Shown here: one piece after another, positions 44,877-54,938 of the stretch
How positions within the stretch are numbered: the first letter of the stretch is position 1
Layout of the letters: each line of letters starts with the position of its first letter
NCBI GenBank assembly: GCA_018648685.1
Contig: JABGQT010000072.1
Location: 40,566-104,565, forward strand
DNA: 64,000 nucleotides
Origin: Anaerolineae bacterium
Lineage (GTDB): Bacteria > Chloroflexota > Anaerolineae > Anaerolineales > Villigracilaceae
Reading direction: 5' to 3'
Program-made: the position numbers and the translations under genes
Notes under the pieces: model-generated
Told to the model about the DNA's origin: nothing
Database searches by the model: none
The model's input: only the letters and a program-made list of their open reading frames with translations

Positions 44877-47800
44877 CTACCCTGTGCCATCGGGTCCCTT
44901 CAACTCCATATCCAGGATCACGACAGCGCCTTTGCGTTCGCCGGCGGCATGTCCTTGTGCTAGGCTTAGCTCCTCTGCCATATTCAATTCGTCAAAGATG
45001 GAGGTAGCGCGGAAGTGGCAATCCACTGCCCAGGCACTTTGACCGGCACGGTCATAAAGCCGCCGCAATGCCAAATAGGTCCGAGCAAGATCGGGTCGGG
45101 CACGAATCCGGCGTAGGATACGTAGGGATTCGCGTAGATACTCCTCCATCTGCAACCAGTTCGGTTTCGCCTCCTGACTCAAAATCTCCCCTAAAATACG
45201 CAATGTGACGCCAACTGCCCAACGGTTTCCGCTTTCGCGTGCATCCTTGAGCGCTCTTTCTGCTTGTTTTTTTGCTTCTGAAATTTCGTTCGTTAAGAGA
45301 AGGCTTTCGGCGAGAAAAATGCGCGGCAGGTAACGAAAAACTTGATAGTTATTTTTCTCCACCCAATTTAGCGATTTGTGGATCGCTTTTATGCCCTCTT
45401 CTGTCTCGTCGAGTCTGGCTTGGGTATAGCCGCGGAGACTGCTCATAATAAAAAGGAGTGGGGTAAATTCGCGCTCTTCATCAAGCGGCGTGGGTGCAGC
45501 GGATAGAGTTTTGAAGCATTGCGCCCAATTTTGACGGGCGGCTTGAACATAGGCAAGGGGTGCGAGCGCAAAGGTGATCTTTGATGCGGCGCCCTGCTCT
45601 TTTGCAATCTCTACGCCATGCTCAGCCGCATCGAGAGCGCGTTTCCATGAGCCGACGCGTGCGTAGGCAACGCCTAAATAACCGTAAACAACCATCAAAT
45701 TGGGATGGTAGCGCGTTGCCGAATCTTCAATATCAACATAGCGCAAAAGATAAGCAATTGCATCGTCGAATGCGGCCAGGGCAATGCTGGTTCTGCCCAA
45801 CATCCGCAAGGCGGCGCGTAAAAGAGCTATATCTTCTTTCTCTTCAGCAATACGCAAAGTACGGTGTGCATAATCATTTGCCGCTTTGGGATTGCCGCGC
45901 TGCCAGAAAATTTGCGCGCTACGTCTATAAACACTGCCCAGGCGTTTTTCATCATGTATCTGTAAAGCGAGTTGCTCGGCTTGCTCCACCATCTCTTGTG
46001 CGCGCTGTAAATCACCGCTAAAAGCATAGGCTTGCGCTAGCTGAAGACTTAGATCGATTCTTTCCTGGTTTTGCTTAGGGCCTGCTTCTCTCCCCAGCAT
46101 ACTGACAGCCTGAGAACCAAATTGGCGCGCTTCATGATAAGAATGAGCGCGCAAGGCTTGCTCCCCTGCTTTTGTGAGATAAGGCAAGGCTTTGATGGTC
46201 TGGTCACTGCGCGAATAATGATGCGCCAAAGTCGCCGCATCTACGGGGAGTATGGCATTCTCTAAAATTTCAGCGATACAACGGTGTACATAGGATTTAC
46301 GTGCGCGACTCAGATTAGCGTAGGCAACCTGACGGATCTTGTCGTGTGTAAAATCGTATCCATCACTCTTTTCTGTGACCAATCCCTTTTGTTGCCAGTT
46401 TTCAAGATAATTGATTACTTCTTTCGTCGCAACTTCGCTCACTTCTGCGAGCAAAGAAAAGCTAAAACTGCGCCCAATGGCTGCTGCAATGCCCAGTAAT
46501 TCCTGACTTTGCGCGTCGAGCCTATCGAGCCGCGCTTCTATGAGACGTTGAATAGGTGGCGGCAAATTTTCTGCACCGCGCTCCAACCCACCGCCAAAGG
46601 GCAGACGGGCAGGTTCTTCGCCCTCTTGCAACGCACGGATCCCCTCGATAATAAAAAAGGGATTTCCTTCTGTTTCTTCATGAAGACGCTCAAAAAAATG
46701 CGCGTCCAGTTTTTCTTCTTTCAGCAAATATTTTGCCAACTGCTTACTTTCAGATAAAGAAAGACGCGCCAAAGGCAAATGCATAAAACGTTCTTTCCGC
46801 TTTAGCGAGCGAAAGAAAATCTCGTGTTCAGGGTTTAGGTCTTCCAAACGACAAGAAGCAATTAACAATAAGGGGGTACCTTCCAGCCTGTGGGCCAGTA
46901 TTTCCAGCAGTTCCCAGCTTAGGCTGTCTGCCCAATGCAGGTCGTCCAGTGCGAGCAAAAGCGTGCCGGTTTTCTTTGCCAGCGTGCGTAAAAGTTGCGT
47001 AATCGCTTCGGGGGCTTCGATCCTTTCGCGGCGGTCAGATGCCCACGAAGGCAAACTCGGATACTCGCGGCGCAAATCCGGCAAAATGGGCGTTAGTGCA
47101 GCCAAATAGGGATGCAAAGGCTGCAAATCATCTTCTGATAAACGAGAAAGTGCCTCTTGCAAAATTCCCCGCAAGGGCGCGTAAGCAACCATAGCCTCGA
47201 CTTCGTGACAAGTCCCCTCTAAAAGGGATACCGGATGAGCAGTGTGCAGATATTCGTTTAGTAGACGTGTTTTCCCAATACCCGAATCTCCAGAAAGAAG
47301 GATGATGCCTCCACTCTTGTTTTGGGCTTGCTTCCACGCAATCTGCATCTGCCCCAGTTCTGCCTCTCTCCCCACCATCGGCAATTGTGGCGATTTGACT
47401 TTGGATGCGGCTTTTGGCATTGTAGAGGAGAGGGGTTTTTCCTGCCGCATCCCGCCTGTTTGGATCATCTCTACCAGAGATCGGGTTTCTGGCATCGGCT
47501 CTGTGCCCAGTTCTGACATCAAGTTCTCGGCTAATTGCTGATAATGCTGAATTGCCAGATTTTTCTTCCCGAGCGTTACATATAGCGACATCAATCGTCG
47601 GTGTGCAGATTCATCGTAGGCTTCTGCCGCGATCCACTTACGGGTGATCTTTAGGGCATCTTCGCTGCGGTAATTTGCTTCCAGTTCAAGGCTGAGTTCT
47701 TCGAGGCTTTGCAGATAACGCTGACGCAGCTCCCTGCGAGGGGATTCGCACCACTCTTCGTAGAGGTCATCGAGCAGGTCGCCACGATAGAGACCGATCC

Positions 47801-48173
47801 CCCCTTCTTTTTCCGCCGACCCAGCTTCGGGTCGCGTTTGATGGCGGAAGGCATCCACATCCAGCCAGATATCCGCTTGGGGGTTTATCTGCACTGTGGA
47901 GGCTGTGGTGATGACCCAATCATCCCCTAAATTGGCTTCTTCAAAAACCTGTTTCAGACGATGCAAGTATTGGCGTAAATTTCTCCGTGCCGCCGATTCT
48001 GTGCTGCGTGTCCAAAAGAGAAATGCCAGTCTTCGCCTGTCAGCGGGATGCTTGCGGTGCAAGAGCAAATAGGCGAGCAGCGAGCGCGTGAGGGGAGAGC
48101 CGGCATCGAGGGCACGTTGATTTTCGGTTTCAAGGCGGAGGCTTTTAAAGAGATGAGCGCGAAGAAGGGGCAT
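44877..48173 (-). CDS. BTAD (SARP-like)-AAA ATPase-TPR transcriptional activator
   Basis: N-terminal winged helix/BTAD (LLLHRKHPADRRRLAFLFW); ILLSGDSGIGKTRLL Walker A; TLLLALDDLHWADSLSWELLEIL; C-terminal TPRs. Confidence 0.92.
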   Translation of the reverse strand: MPLLRAHLFKSLRLETENQRALDAGSPLTRSLLAYLLLHRKHPADRRRLAFLFWTRSTESAARRNLRQYLHRLKQVFEEANLGDDWVITTASTVQINPQADIWLDVDAFRHQTRPEAGSAEKEGGIGLYRGDLLDDLYEEWCESPRRELRQRYLQSLEELSLELEANYRSEDALKITRKWIAAEAYDESAHRRLMSLYVTLGKKNLAIQHYQQLAENLMSELGTEPMPETRSLVEMIQTGGMRQEKPLSSTMPKAASKVKSPQLPMVGREAELGQMQIAWKQAQNKSGGIILLSGDSGIGKTRLLNEYLHTAHPVSLLEGTCHEVEAMVAYAPLRGILQEALSRLSEDDLQPLHPYLAALTPILPDLRREYPSLPSWASDRRERIEAPEAITQLLRTLAKKTGTLLLALDDLHWADSLSWELLEILAHRLEGTPLLLIASCRLEDLNPEHEIFFRSLKRKERFMHLPLARLSLSESKQLAKYLLKEEKLDAHFFERLHEETEGNPFFIIEGIRALQEGEEPARLPFGGGLERGAENLPPPIQRLIEARLDRLDAQSQELLGIAAAIGRSFSFSLLAEVSEVATKEVINYLENWQQKGLVTEKSDGYDFTHDKIRQVAYANLSRARKSYVHRCIAEILENAILPVDAATLAHHYSRSDQTIKALPYLTKAGEQALRAHSYHEARQFGSQAVSMLGREAGPKQNQERIDLSLQLAQAYAFSGDLQRAQEMVEQAEQLALQIHDEKRLGSVYRRSAQIFWQRGNPKAANDYAHRTLRIAEEKEDIALLRAALRMLGRTSIALAAFDDAIAYLLRYVDIEDSATRYHPNLMVVYGYLGVAYARVGSWKRALDAAEHGVEIAKEQGAASKITFALAPLAYVQAARQNWAQCFKTLSAAPTPLDEEREFTPLLFIMSSLRGYTQARLDETEEGIKAIHKSLNWVEKNNYQVFRYLPRIFLAESLLLTNEISEAKKQAERALKDARESGNRWAVGVTLRILGEILSQEAKPNWLQMEEYLRESLRILRRIRARPDLARTYLALRRLYDRAGQSAWAVDCHFRATSIFDELNMAEELSLAQGHAAGERKGAVVILDMELKGPDGTG

Positions 48174-48296
48174 CAGTTTGAGTCTCGCTGAAAGGAAATG
48201 AGACTCAAAATCTTACTCTACAATGAGTATGCATGCAAATCTCCGTAAAAAACTCTTGTTACAGAACATTGTTCTGAGGAGCGGATACAATGCTTA

Positions 48297-48791
48297 TTAG
48301 AGAGATACTTGAGAAAGTGCGATTATACCGCCAACGCAAACCGTACAAATTGAGAGAAGGAGAAAGAGCGCGCCGACAAAGAGAAAGACTTTTCCGCCTG
48401 TGCCCATTTTGCGTATAAGAACAGAATCTTGTGGGTTATTTGAGTCGTAAAAGACAGGGACACTTTTGCCAACCGGGTATCTTGCGAGGACTTCTTCTGA
48501 CTTTCTGCTGTTACTATGCCCCGCGCTCCCGCCGAAGGCGATCCGGTGCCCTGTATATTCTGTACCTATAAATTCGTAGAGATATTCTACTTCGGGATAA
48601 TAAATTGTATTATTGCTCTCATAACTTACTTCCCGACGCATAAATGATTTTATGATCTGCCCTATCGTAGAAGACCAGCCCTGACTTTCTTCAGCTTCTT
48701 TCTTTTCTTGAAAGTATTTGTAGATCAATACCGCCCCAATAATGCCAAAAACCAATACTACAAAGCCACCAACGAGTATAGCGATAAGCAT
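48297..48791 (-). CDS. DUF3592 domain membrane protein
   Basis: Two TMs flanking STIGQIIKSFMRREVSYE...YLYEFIGTEYTGHRIAFG...YPVGKSVPVFYDSNNPQDSVL. Confidence 0.8.
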   Translation of the reverse strand: MLIAILVGGFVVLVFGIIGAVLIYKYFQEKKEAEESQGWSSTIGQIIKSFMRREVSYESNNTIYYPEVEYLYEFIGTEYTGHRIAFGGSAGHSNSRKSEEVLARYPVGKSVPVFYDSNNPQDSVLIRKMGTGGKVFLFVGALFLLLSICTVCVGGIIALSQVSL

Positions 48792-48823
48792 AATATTCTC
48801 CTCTTCGTTTCTAAAACGATTGC

Positions 48824-49927
48824 CTAGAGAGTAAACTTCCCATCTTTATAAAAAATTTCGTCATCTGCCCACATCGTGGTCGCCTTTCTTGCATCACTGA
48901 TCAGATCCCAATGGATGCTCGATTCATTACCGCCGCCGGCTTCAGGAAAGCCGCTCCCGACAGCCAAATGAAAAGTTCCGCCAATTTTTTCATCATAAAG
49001 AATATTTTTGGTAAAGCGCTGTATACCATAATTTGTACCTATCCCCAACTCTCCCAAGATGCGTGCTCCTTCATCTGTATCAAGCATCTTTAGCAAAAAG
49101 GCTTCACCCTTGTCTGCACCAGCTTTGATAATTTTCCCCTGCTCAAATTCCAACCGTACGCCTTCCACGGCTACACCCTGATAGATCGCGGGATAAGAGA
49201 ATTCAACCCATCCGATAACAGAATCTTCAACAGGACTGGTAAAGATCTCGCCACTGGGCATATTTTGATCGCCAGAAGAATTGACAAAACTGCGCCCTTC
49301 GATGGACATACTCAAATCAACGTGCGGACCCCGGATCGTTACTGTTTTTTTGCCTGCTAGCCACTTAATCAGTTTTTCCTGTTCTTCAAAAATCTCTTGC
49401 CAACGTTTTACTGCATCACCCTGGTCTGCAAAAGTTGCCGCATAGACAAAATCTTCGTACTCACCAAGACTCATCTCGGCATCTTGTGCCAATGCCTGGC
49501 ATGGATAATTGGTCATTACCCAGCGTAATTCTCCAGACGCTGAGCGTTTCATATAAATATCCATCCATTCTGCGTAAGCACTGTTTCGCATTTGTTGGCG
49601 TTCGGGGTCGATATTGGTCATTGCACGGGTATTTTCAGGTGCTTCAATAATGATCCATACATCTACTTTTTCGATAATGTGCATGTCCAGCGGAGGTGTC
49701 CAGCGTAATTGTTCTTCGTTTCCTTCAGCAATATACCCTGCTACCATATCCGGCGATTCCAACGCAACGCTTGGATTCCCACCAGCCTTCAAAACAGAAG
49801 ACATAACTTCCTTTGCCAAAGGTAAGGCAAGATAACTGGCATTAATATGCACCCAATCGCCTTGTTTAACTTTGGTAGAGTAATTGACTAAAACATCCGC
49901 TAATTTTTGCATTCGAGAATCTGGCAT
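48824..49927 (-). CDS. Aminopeptidase, M29 family
   Basis: MQKLADVLVNYSTKVKQGDWVHINASYLALPLAKEV...GQNMPSGEIFTSPVEDSVIGWVEF-like metal-site region, ELGIGTNYGIQRFTKNILYDEKIGGTFHLAVGSGFPEAGG. Confidence 0.9.
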   Translation of the reverse strand: MPDSRMQKLADVLVNYSTKVKQGDWVHINASYLALPLAKEVMSSVLKAGGNPSVALESPDMVAGYIAEGNEEQLRWTPPLDMHIIEKVDVWIIIEAPENTRAMTNIDPERQQMRNSAYAEWMDIYMKRSASGELRWVMTNYPCQALAQDAEMSLGEYEDFVYAATFADQGDAVKRWQEIFEEQEKLIKWLAGKKTVTIRGPHVDLSMSIEGRSFVNSSGDQNMPSGEIFTSPVEDSVIGWVEFSYPAIYQGVAVEGVRLEFEQGKIIKAGADKGEAFLLKMLDTDEGARILGELGIGTNYGIQRFTKNILYDEKIGGTFHLAVGSGFPEAGGGNESSIHWDLISDARKATTMWADDEIFYKDGKFTL

Positions 49928-50097
49928 AAGGCGCCTCCGCAATCTGAATCCCATAAATATTTTTGATTTTCTAATGTTACATCTTACGTGATGAAAAATC
50001 AAATCCGACCCAAATGGTATACTATACTTTCATGCTTTTACGGAAAAAATAAAACAAATGTGCTATAATCTTAGCATCCCACAATAAAGGTTTTTCT

Positions 50098-52974
50098 ATG
50101 GCTCAAAACGTAATTCGCGTGGTTGGCGCGCGTGTTCACAACCTGAAAAATATCACGGTTGAAATCCCCCGTGATAAGTTTGTTGTCATTACCGGTCTCT
50201 CAGGTTCTGGCAAATCATCCCTCGCTTTTGACACTATCTTTGCCGAAGGTCAGCGACGTTATGTAGAGTCACTTTCTGCCTATGCGCGGCAATTTATCGG
50301 GCAGATGGATAAGCCGGATGTCGAGTATATTGAAGGATTATCTCCCGCTGTTTCGATTGACCAAAAATCCACATCTCACAATCCCCGCTCTACTGTTGGG
50401 ACGGTGACGGAGATTTACGATTATCTGCGTCTGCTTTATGCGCGAGTTGGGATTCCGCACTGCCCCACTTGCGGACGGGAAGTGGTCAAACAATCGGCGC
50501 AAGAAATTGTGGATAAAGTCGAATCGCTCGCGGATGGAAGCAGGATTCTGATCCTCGCACCTTTAGTCCGTGCCCGAAAGGGGACCTACCAAGCCGTCTT
50601 CGAGGAAATCCGCAAAGCCGGTTTTGCCCGCGTCCGCGTGGATGGCGATGTTCGCTCTCTTGACGAGGAATTTGATCTCGATCGCTATAAAATTCACACT
50701 ATCGAAGCGGTTGTGGATAGACTCGTTATCCATCACCATGACGATGAAGAGGAAAAACAGGCGGCGCTTTCCCGTTTGACAGATTCGATCGAAACGGGGT
50801 TGAAATTTGGCGATGGTTATATGACCGTTGCTCTCACACCACGTGAGGGAGAAGGCTACGACATCCATTACTCTGAACATCTCGCTTGCCCGGAACATGG
50901 CACAACCATCTCAGATATTGCACCCCGCACATTTTCATTTAACACACCGCATGGTGCTTGCCCCGTTTGTGAAGGCTTGGGACATAAACTGGAAATTGAC
51001 CCTGATCTTCTCATTACAAACAAAGAGCTTTCCCTGAATAATGGCGCGATCGGCGCATCCGAATGGAGCGGGCCGCGCGAAGAGGGTGGCTATTATTGGC
51101 AGACTCTCGATGCCGCCGCGCAGCATTATAAAATTGATCTCGATAAACCAGCGAATGAATTAACAGAAAAAGAATTAGAAATTATTCTCTACGGCAGCAA
51201 GGGCGAAGAATTTACGATCGTTTACCAGAACGCAAAAGGCAATGAATATACTTTTCAGCGTTCTTTTGAAGGTGTAATTGGCAATCTCGAACGTCGATAC
51301 AGAGAAACCAGCTCAGAATATATGCGAAAACGTATTGATGAGTTTATGTCGCAGAAAGCTTGCCCAGAATGTGGTGGTGCGCGCCTACGAAAAGAAGCCA
51401 TTGCGGTGACTATTGCCGATAAAAATATCATCGATATCACCACGCTCCCCGTTGCGGATGCGCTAAAGTGGGCAGAAACTTTGCACGGTATTCTAAATGA
51501 TCGAGACAAGATTATCGCCGAACGCGTGATGAAAGAAATTCAGGCACGGCTCGGATTTTTGGTGAATGTTGGGCTGGATTATCTGACCATTAACCGTTCG
51601 GCCGGAAGTTTATCTGGCGGAGAAGCGCAGCGAATCCGTTTGGCAACGCAGGTTGGCTCTCGACTGGTTGGTGTGCTCTATGTTTTGGATGAACCCTCTA
51701 TCGGATTGCATCCGCGCGATAATATGCGGCTGCTGAAAACCCTCGAGGGTTTACGGGATTTGGGGAATACCGTCCTTGTCGTGGAGCATGATGATGAAAC
51801 CATTATGACTGCCGATTGGATACTTGATCTTGGCCCCCGTGCCGGTGAACATGGTGGTGAAATTGTGGCAGAAGGCACGCCGGAGGCGATTTTAGCGCAC
51901 CCAGAGTCACTCACTGGCGCATATCTCTCTAAACGGATGCAAGTTCCGGTCCCGAGCGAACGAAGAAATGGAAACGGTAAAAAGCTGACAGTAGTCGGTG
52001 CTAAGGCAAATAATCTTAAGAATATAGATATAGACATTCCACTTGGAAGATTAGTTTGTATTACGGGTGTTTCTGGCTCTGGAAAATCGACATTGATGGG
52101 CGATATTCTCTATCAATCTTTGGCGAAAACGCTCAATCGGGCACGGACGATGCCCGCCGAACACGATGAGATCTTGGGCGTGGAACATCTGGATAAGATC
52201 ATCAATATCAATCAGTCGCCGATCGGGCGCACGCCGCGCTCGAACCCGGGGACCTATACCGGGCTTTTTGATGAGATGCGTAAACTTTTCGCGCAGTTGC
52301 CAGAGAGCAAGGTGCGCGGATATAAGCCCGGGCGTTTTTCTTTCAATGTGCATGGCGGGCGTTGCGAATCTTGCTCTGGGCAGGGACAATTGCGGATCGA
52401 GATGCAATTTTTGCCCGATGTTTATGTGCCTTGTGATGTCTGTCATGGCTCGCGTTTCAACCGCGAAACTTTGCAGGTGAAATATAGAAACGAGTACAGC
52501 ATTGCCGATATTTTGGATATGCCCATTGACCGCGCTGCCGAGATTTTTAAGGATTTCCCGAAGATGGTTAAAAAACTCGATGTATTGAACGAGGTCGGGC
52601 TGGGATATATCCGTGTGGGGCAATCTGCGCCGACGCTTTCGGGCGGTGAAGCGCAGCGCGTGAAGCTGGCGAAAGAACTTTCCAAACGCTCGACCGGACG
52701 TACGCTTTATGTGCTTGATGAGCCTTCAGTCGGGCTGCACGCCGCGGATGTACATAAATTGATCGAAGTCTTGCAACGCCTTGTCGATGGTGGAAATTCG
52801 GTGCTCATTATTGAGCATAATCCAGACATCGTGAAAACGGCAGACTGGATCATTGATCTGGGTCCCGAAGGCGGGCATCGCGGCGGTGAATTGGTCGCGG
52901 CTGGCACGCCGGAGGAGATTTGTGAGGTGAAGGGGTCTTATACGGGAGAGTTTTTGAAGAATTATTTGGGGTGA
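50098..52974 (+). CDS. uvrA: Excinuclease ABC subunit UvrA
   Basis: 958 aa; [55 protein letters not shown]; two ABC modules and Zn-finger CxxC pairs. Confidence 0.98.
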   Translation: MAQNVIRVVGARVHNLKNITVEIPRDKFVVITGLSGSGKSSLAFDTIFAEGQRRYVESLSAYARQFIGQMDKPDVEYIEGLSPAVSIDQKSTSHNPRSTVGTVTEIYDYLRLLYARVGIPHCPTCGREVVKQSAQEIVDKVESLADGSRILILAPLVRARKGTYQAVFEEIRKAGFARVRVDGDVRSLDEEFDLDRYKIHTIEAVVDRLVIHHHDDEEEKQAALSRLTDSIETGLKFGDGYMTVALTPREGEGYDIHYSEHLACPEHGTTISDIAPRTFSFNTPHGACPVCEGLGHKLEIDPDLLITNKELSLNNGAIGASEWSGPREEGGYYWQTLDAAAQHYKIDLDKPANELTEKELEIILYGSKGEEFTIVYQNAKGNEYTFQRSFEGVIGNLERRYRETSSEYMRKRIDEFMSQKACPECGGARLRKEAIAVTIADKNIIDITTLPVADALKWAETLHGILNDRDKIIAERVMKEIQARLGFLVNVGLDYLTINRSAGSLSGGEAQRIRLATQVGSRLVGVLYVLDEPSIGLHPRDNMRLLKTLEGLRDLGNTVLVVEHDDETIMTADWILDLGPRAGEHGGEIVAEGTPEAILAHPESLTGAYLSKRMQVPVPSERRNGNGKKLTVVGAKANNLKNIDIDIPLGRLVCITGVSGSGKSTLMGDILYQSLAKTLNRARTMPAEHDEILGVEHLDKIININQSPIGRTPRSNPGTYTGLFDEMRKLFAQLPESKVRGYKPGRFSFNVHGGRCESCSGQGQLRIEMQFLPDVYVPCDVCHGSRFNRETLQVKYRNEYSIADILDMPIDRAAEIFKDFPKMVKKLDVLNEVGLGYIRVGQSAPTLSGGEAQRVKLAKELSKRSTGRTLYVLDEPSVGLHAADVHKLIEVLQRLVDGGNSVLIIEHNPDIVKTADWIIDLGPEGGHRGGELVAAGTPEEICEVKGSYTGEFLKNYLG

Positions 52975-53008
52975 TTGGGGAGTTGAGAATTGGGAGTAGG
53001 AATCAGGG

Positions 53009-53044
53009 AAGGCTGACGATAATGCTGTCAGCCTTCTTTTTTTT
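53009..53044 (+). terminator. uvrA Rho-independent terminator
   Basis: AAGGCTGACGATAATGCTGTCAGCCTTCTTTTTTTT. Confidence 0.9.
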
Positions 53045-53142
53045 GGATGTGGAGCAGGGACGCGCGTGGGGTGGGCTTGGGTGGTGTTTAATGGGCGTGG
53101 GGTGTGGCTTTTTGTTATTTCGGAGTCATAATTTTCTTGAGA

Positions 53143-53409
53143 CTACCATTTAGTACTATTTTTACACCCACCAGAACAAGATCCATAGCAATCATCTGCG
53201 CAACTCTTACTACATGTACCTGAACAATTACCAGAACAGTTGCCTTCACAATTGTTTTTGCAGCGACCTGAACAAGTTCCTTTACATGATCCTTCACATC
53301 CACTATGACTGGCTTGTGCATAAGATACAGTTTCAATAATAGAAGAATTAGATAATACATCAGTTAAGTTTTCAATTTCTAATTCAGAAAGCTGAAATAT
53401 GTCTTGCAT
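53143..53409 (-). CDS. CXXX-repeat RiPP precursor peptide, 88 aa
   Basis: MQDIFQLSELEIENLTDVLSNSSIIETVSYAQASHSG leader then CEGSCKGTCSGRCKNNCEGNCSGNCSGTCSKSCADDCYGSCSGGCKNSTKW; RBS AAGGAGAG. Confidence 0.85.
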   Translation of the reverse strand: MQDIFQLSELEIENLTDVLSNSSIIETVSYAQASHSGCEGSCKGTCSGRCKNNCEGNCSGNCSGTCSKSCADDCYGSCSGGCKNSTKW

Positions 53410-53427
53410 AATGCTCTCCTTATAATT

Positions 53428-54519
53428 TCACACAGAAAATTGTTTTTGAATTTCAAGTATTGCTTCTATTATAGATAGGTTTTTTTCTTTTATACCAGAC
53501 GCATGAGTTTTTGTCAAAATTCTCTGCGCTTCAAAATACGAACAAGCAAGAGCCCTTGTTTTAGTTAGATTGCAAAGTTGTTGATTTCTAATTTCTACAC
53601 GGCTGGTTTCACCATAGTTGGCACCATAACAAGTTGGGCAAATGTTATATAGTATGCAATCCTTGCATTTTGGGTCAATCAAATCATCAATCACACTAAA
53701 ATCAAACGAGCGAGAAATTTCAGCTTCGTTTTGCCCAACGGATATAGGCAAAAAACCATGACAAGGATAGTTCTTGCCATCTACATCAAATGCCACCATA
53801 TCTGTCCCAACCCCACACCATTTTTTCTTGTCATATCCTCGATATTGAATTTGCATATCTAATAAACTACAGGGTTTTATATTAGGGTGTCCTAAATAGT
53901 ATTTAATTAATTTGTGCAATTCACGAGATAGTATTTCTGTATTTTTAGAATTCGTCCAATCAATACCATAAGCAAGGTTATTATGTATTTCAAAGTCAAA
54001 TGAATGCAAGTATATAACACCTTTAGATAGACTTGGCAAAGTTTCAGCAGAAATAGTCATTTTTATGGACGGTTCAGCCCAAGTTTTTACAAAAAACGGT
54101 ATATCAATGTTTGAAAATGATTTTGACCTGTTTTGATCATGCATTTCTTCTGTGCCATCTAAACTTAAAGAAGCATAAAATCTGTCTCTGTGTTTATACA
54201 ACCAATCCTGAATTTCTCCATGTACCAGCGTTCCATTAGTGCTTGTGGAAAAAACATAGGGTTTTATCCAACACCTTTCCCAAACATATTCACAAATCTT
54301 CTTCATTAATGGAAAATTTAGAAAAGGTTCTCCTCCAAAAAAATCTATCTCGCACTCATCATAATCATCGGTAGGGTCATTAAGATATTTTTCAACAATA
54401 CTAACAGCGGTGTCAAAAGACATTTTTCTCTTTGATTTATAGTCTTCGTAGCAATAAGTACAAGCCAAATTGCAGTCTTGGGTTATAGTCAGAGCAACAG
54501 TTTTTCTGATAGGTTCCAT
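53428..54519 (-). CDS. Radical SAM/SPASM peptide maturase
   Basis: ALTITQDCNLACTYCYED (CxxxCxxC), DFFGGEPFLNFPLMKKICEY, C-terminal SPASM-type cysteines (CGVG...CHGF...CKDCILYNICPTCYG...CNLTKTRALAC). Confidence 0.92.
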   Translation of the reverse strand: MEPIRKTVALTITQDCNLACTYCYEDYKSKRKMSFDTAVSIVEKYLNDPTDDYDECEIDFFGGEPFLNFPLMKKICEYVWERCWIKPYVFSTSTNGTLVHGEIQDWLYKHRDRFYASLSLDGTEEMHDQNRSKSFSNIDIPFFVKTWAEPSIKMTISAETLPSLSKGVIYLHSFDFEIHNNLAYGIDWTNSKNTEILSRELHKLIKYYLGHPNIKPCSLLDMQIQYRGYDKKKWCGVGTDMVAFDVDGKNYPCHGFLPISVGQNEAEISRSFDFSVIDDLIDPKCKDCILYNICPTCYGANYGETSRVEIRNQQLCNLTKTRALACSYFEAQRILTKTHASGIKEKNLSIIEAILEIQKQFSV

Positions 54520-54626
54520 AGAATTTCTCTTTGAGATTAAGTTTTGATAAAAAAATCTACCATATGAATGAATTTATAGGGTGATATTCGAAGTCCATTC
54601 AAATGGACTGGGGGGGCTGGCTTCCG

Positions 54627-54812
54627 CTAATTGAAAATCACCTGCTGAGGTCGTCCCGTGTTTGGGACGTAATCTTCCCGTTTGACAACTTCCAAAATTA
54701 AATCAAGATGGTCGGCGGTTGGCTTAATAGTTTCAACAACTTTGTCCACTTTTGCGCGTTCGATGGCTACATCGGAAGGTGGTGCTACGAATATGCGAAT
54801 TTTATTTGGCAT
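54627..54812 (-). pseudogene. Truncated DUF4062-like N-terminal fragment (STAND/TPR-type protein remnant)
   Basis: MPNKIRIFVAPPSDVAIERAKVDKVVETIKPTADHLDLILEVVKREDYVPNTGRPQQVIFN then stop; resembles RIFVSSPSDVxxER N-termini. Confidence 0.5.
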
Positions 54813-54938
54813 GAGAAGTTTCCTTGTCCCAGTTTGTGTGAATTGATTATACAATGAATATGAAAACACAATATTTCTGATGACAGAAAACTTTCAACAC
54901 ATCTGAGCAATTAGGGAATTCTTATAAACCACTACAGT

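Noticed and set aside
48262-48276. LexA/SOS box (GAAC-N4-GTTC type)
   Set aside because: Spacing is GAAC-N3-GTTC and the gene is not a DNA repair gene; uvrA has no such site upstream.
53143-53409. Metallothionein or Cys-rich spacer protein
   Set aside because: Strict 4-residue Cys period, a distinct leader and an adjacent SPASM radical SAM enzyme fit a RiPP precursor better, though metal binding is not excluded.
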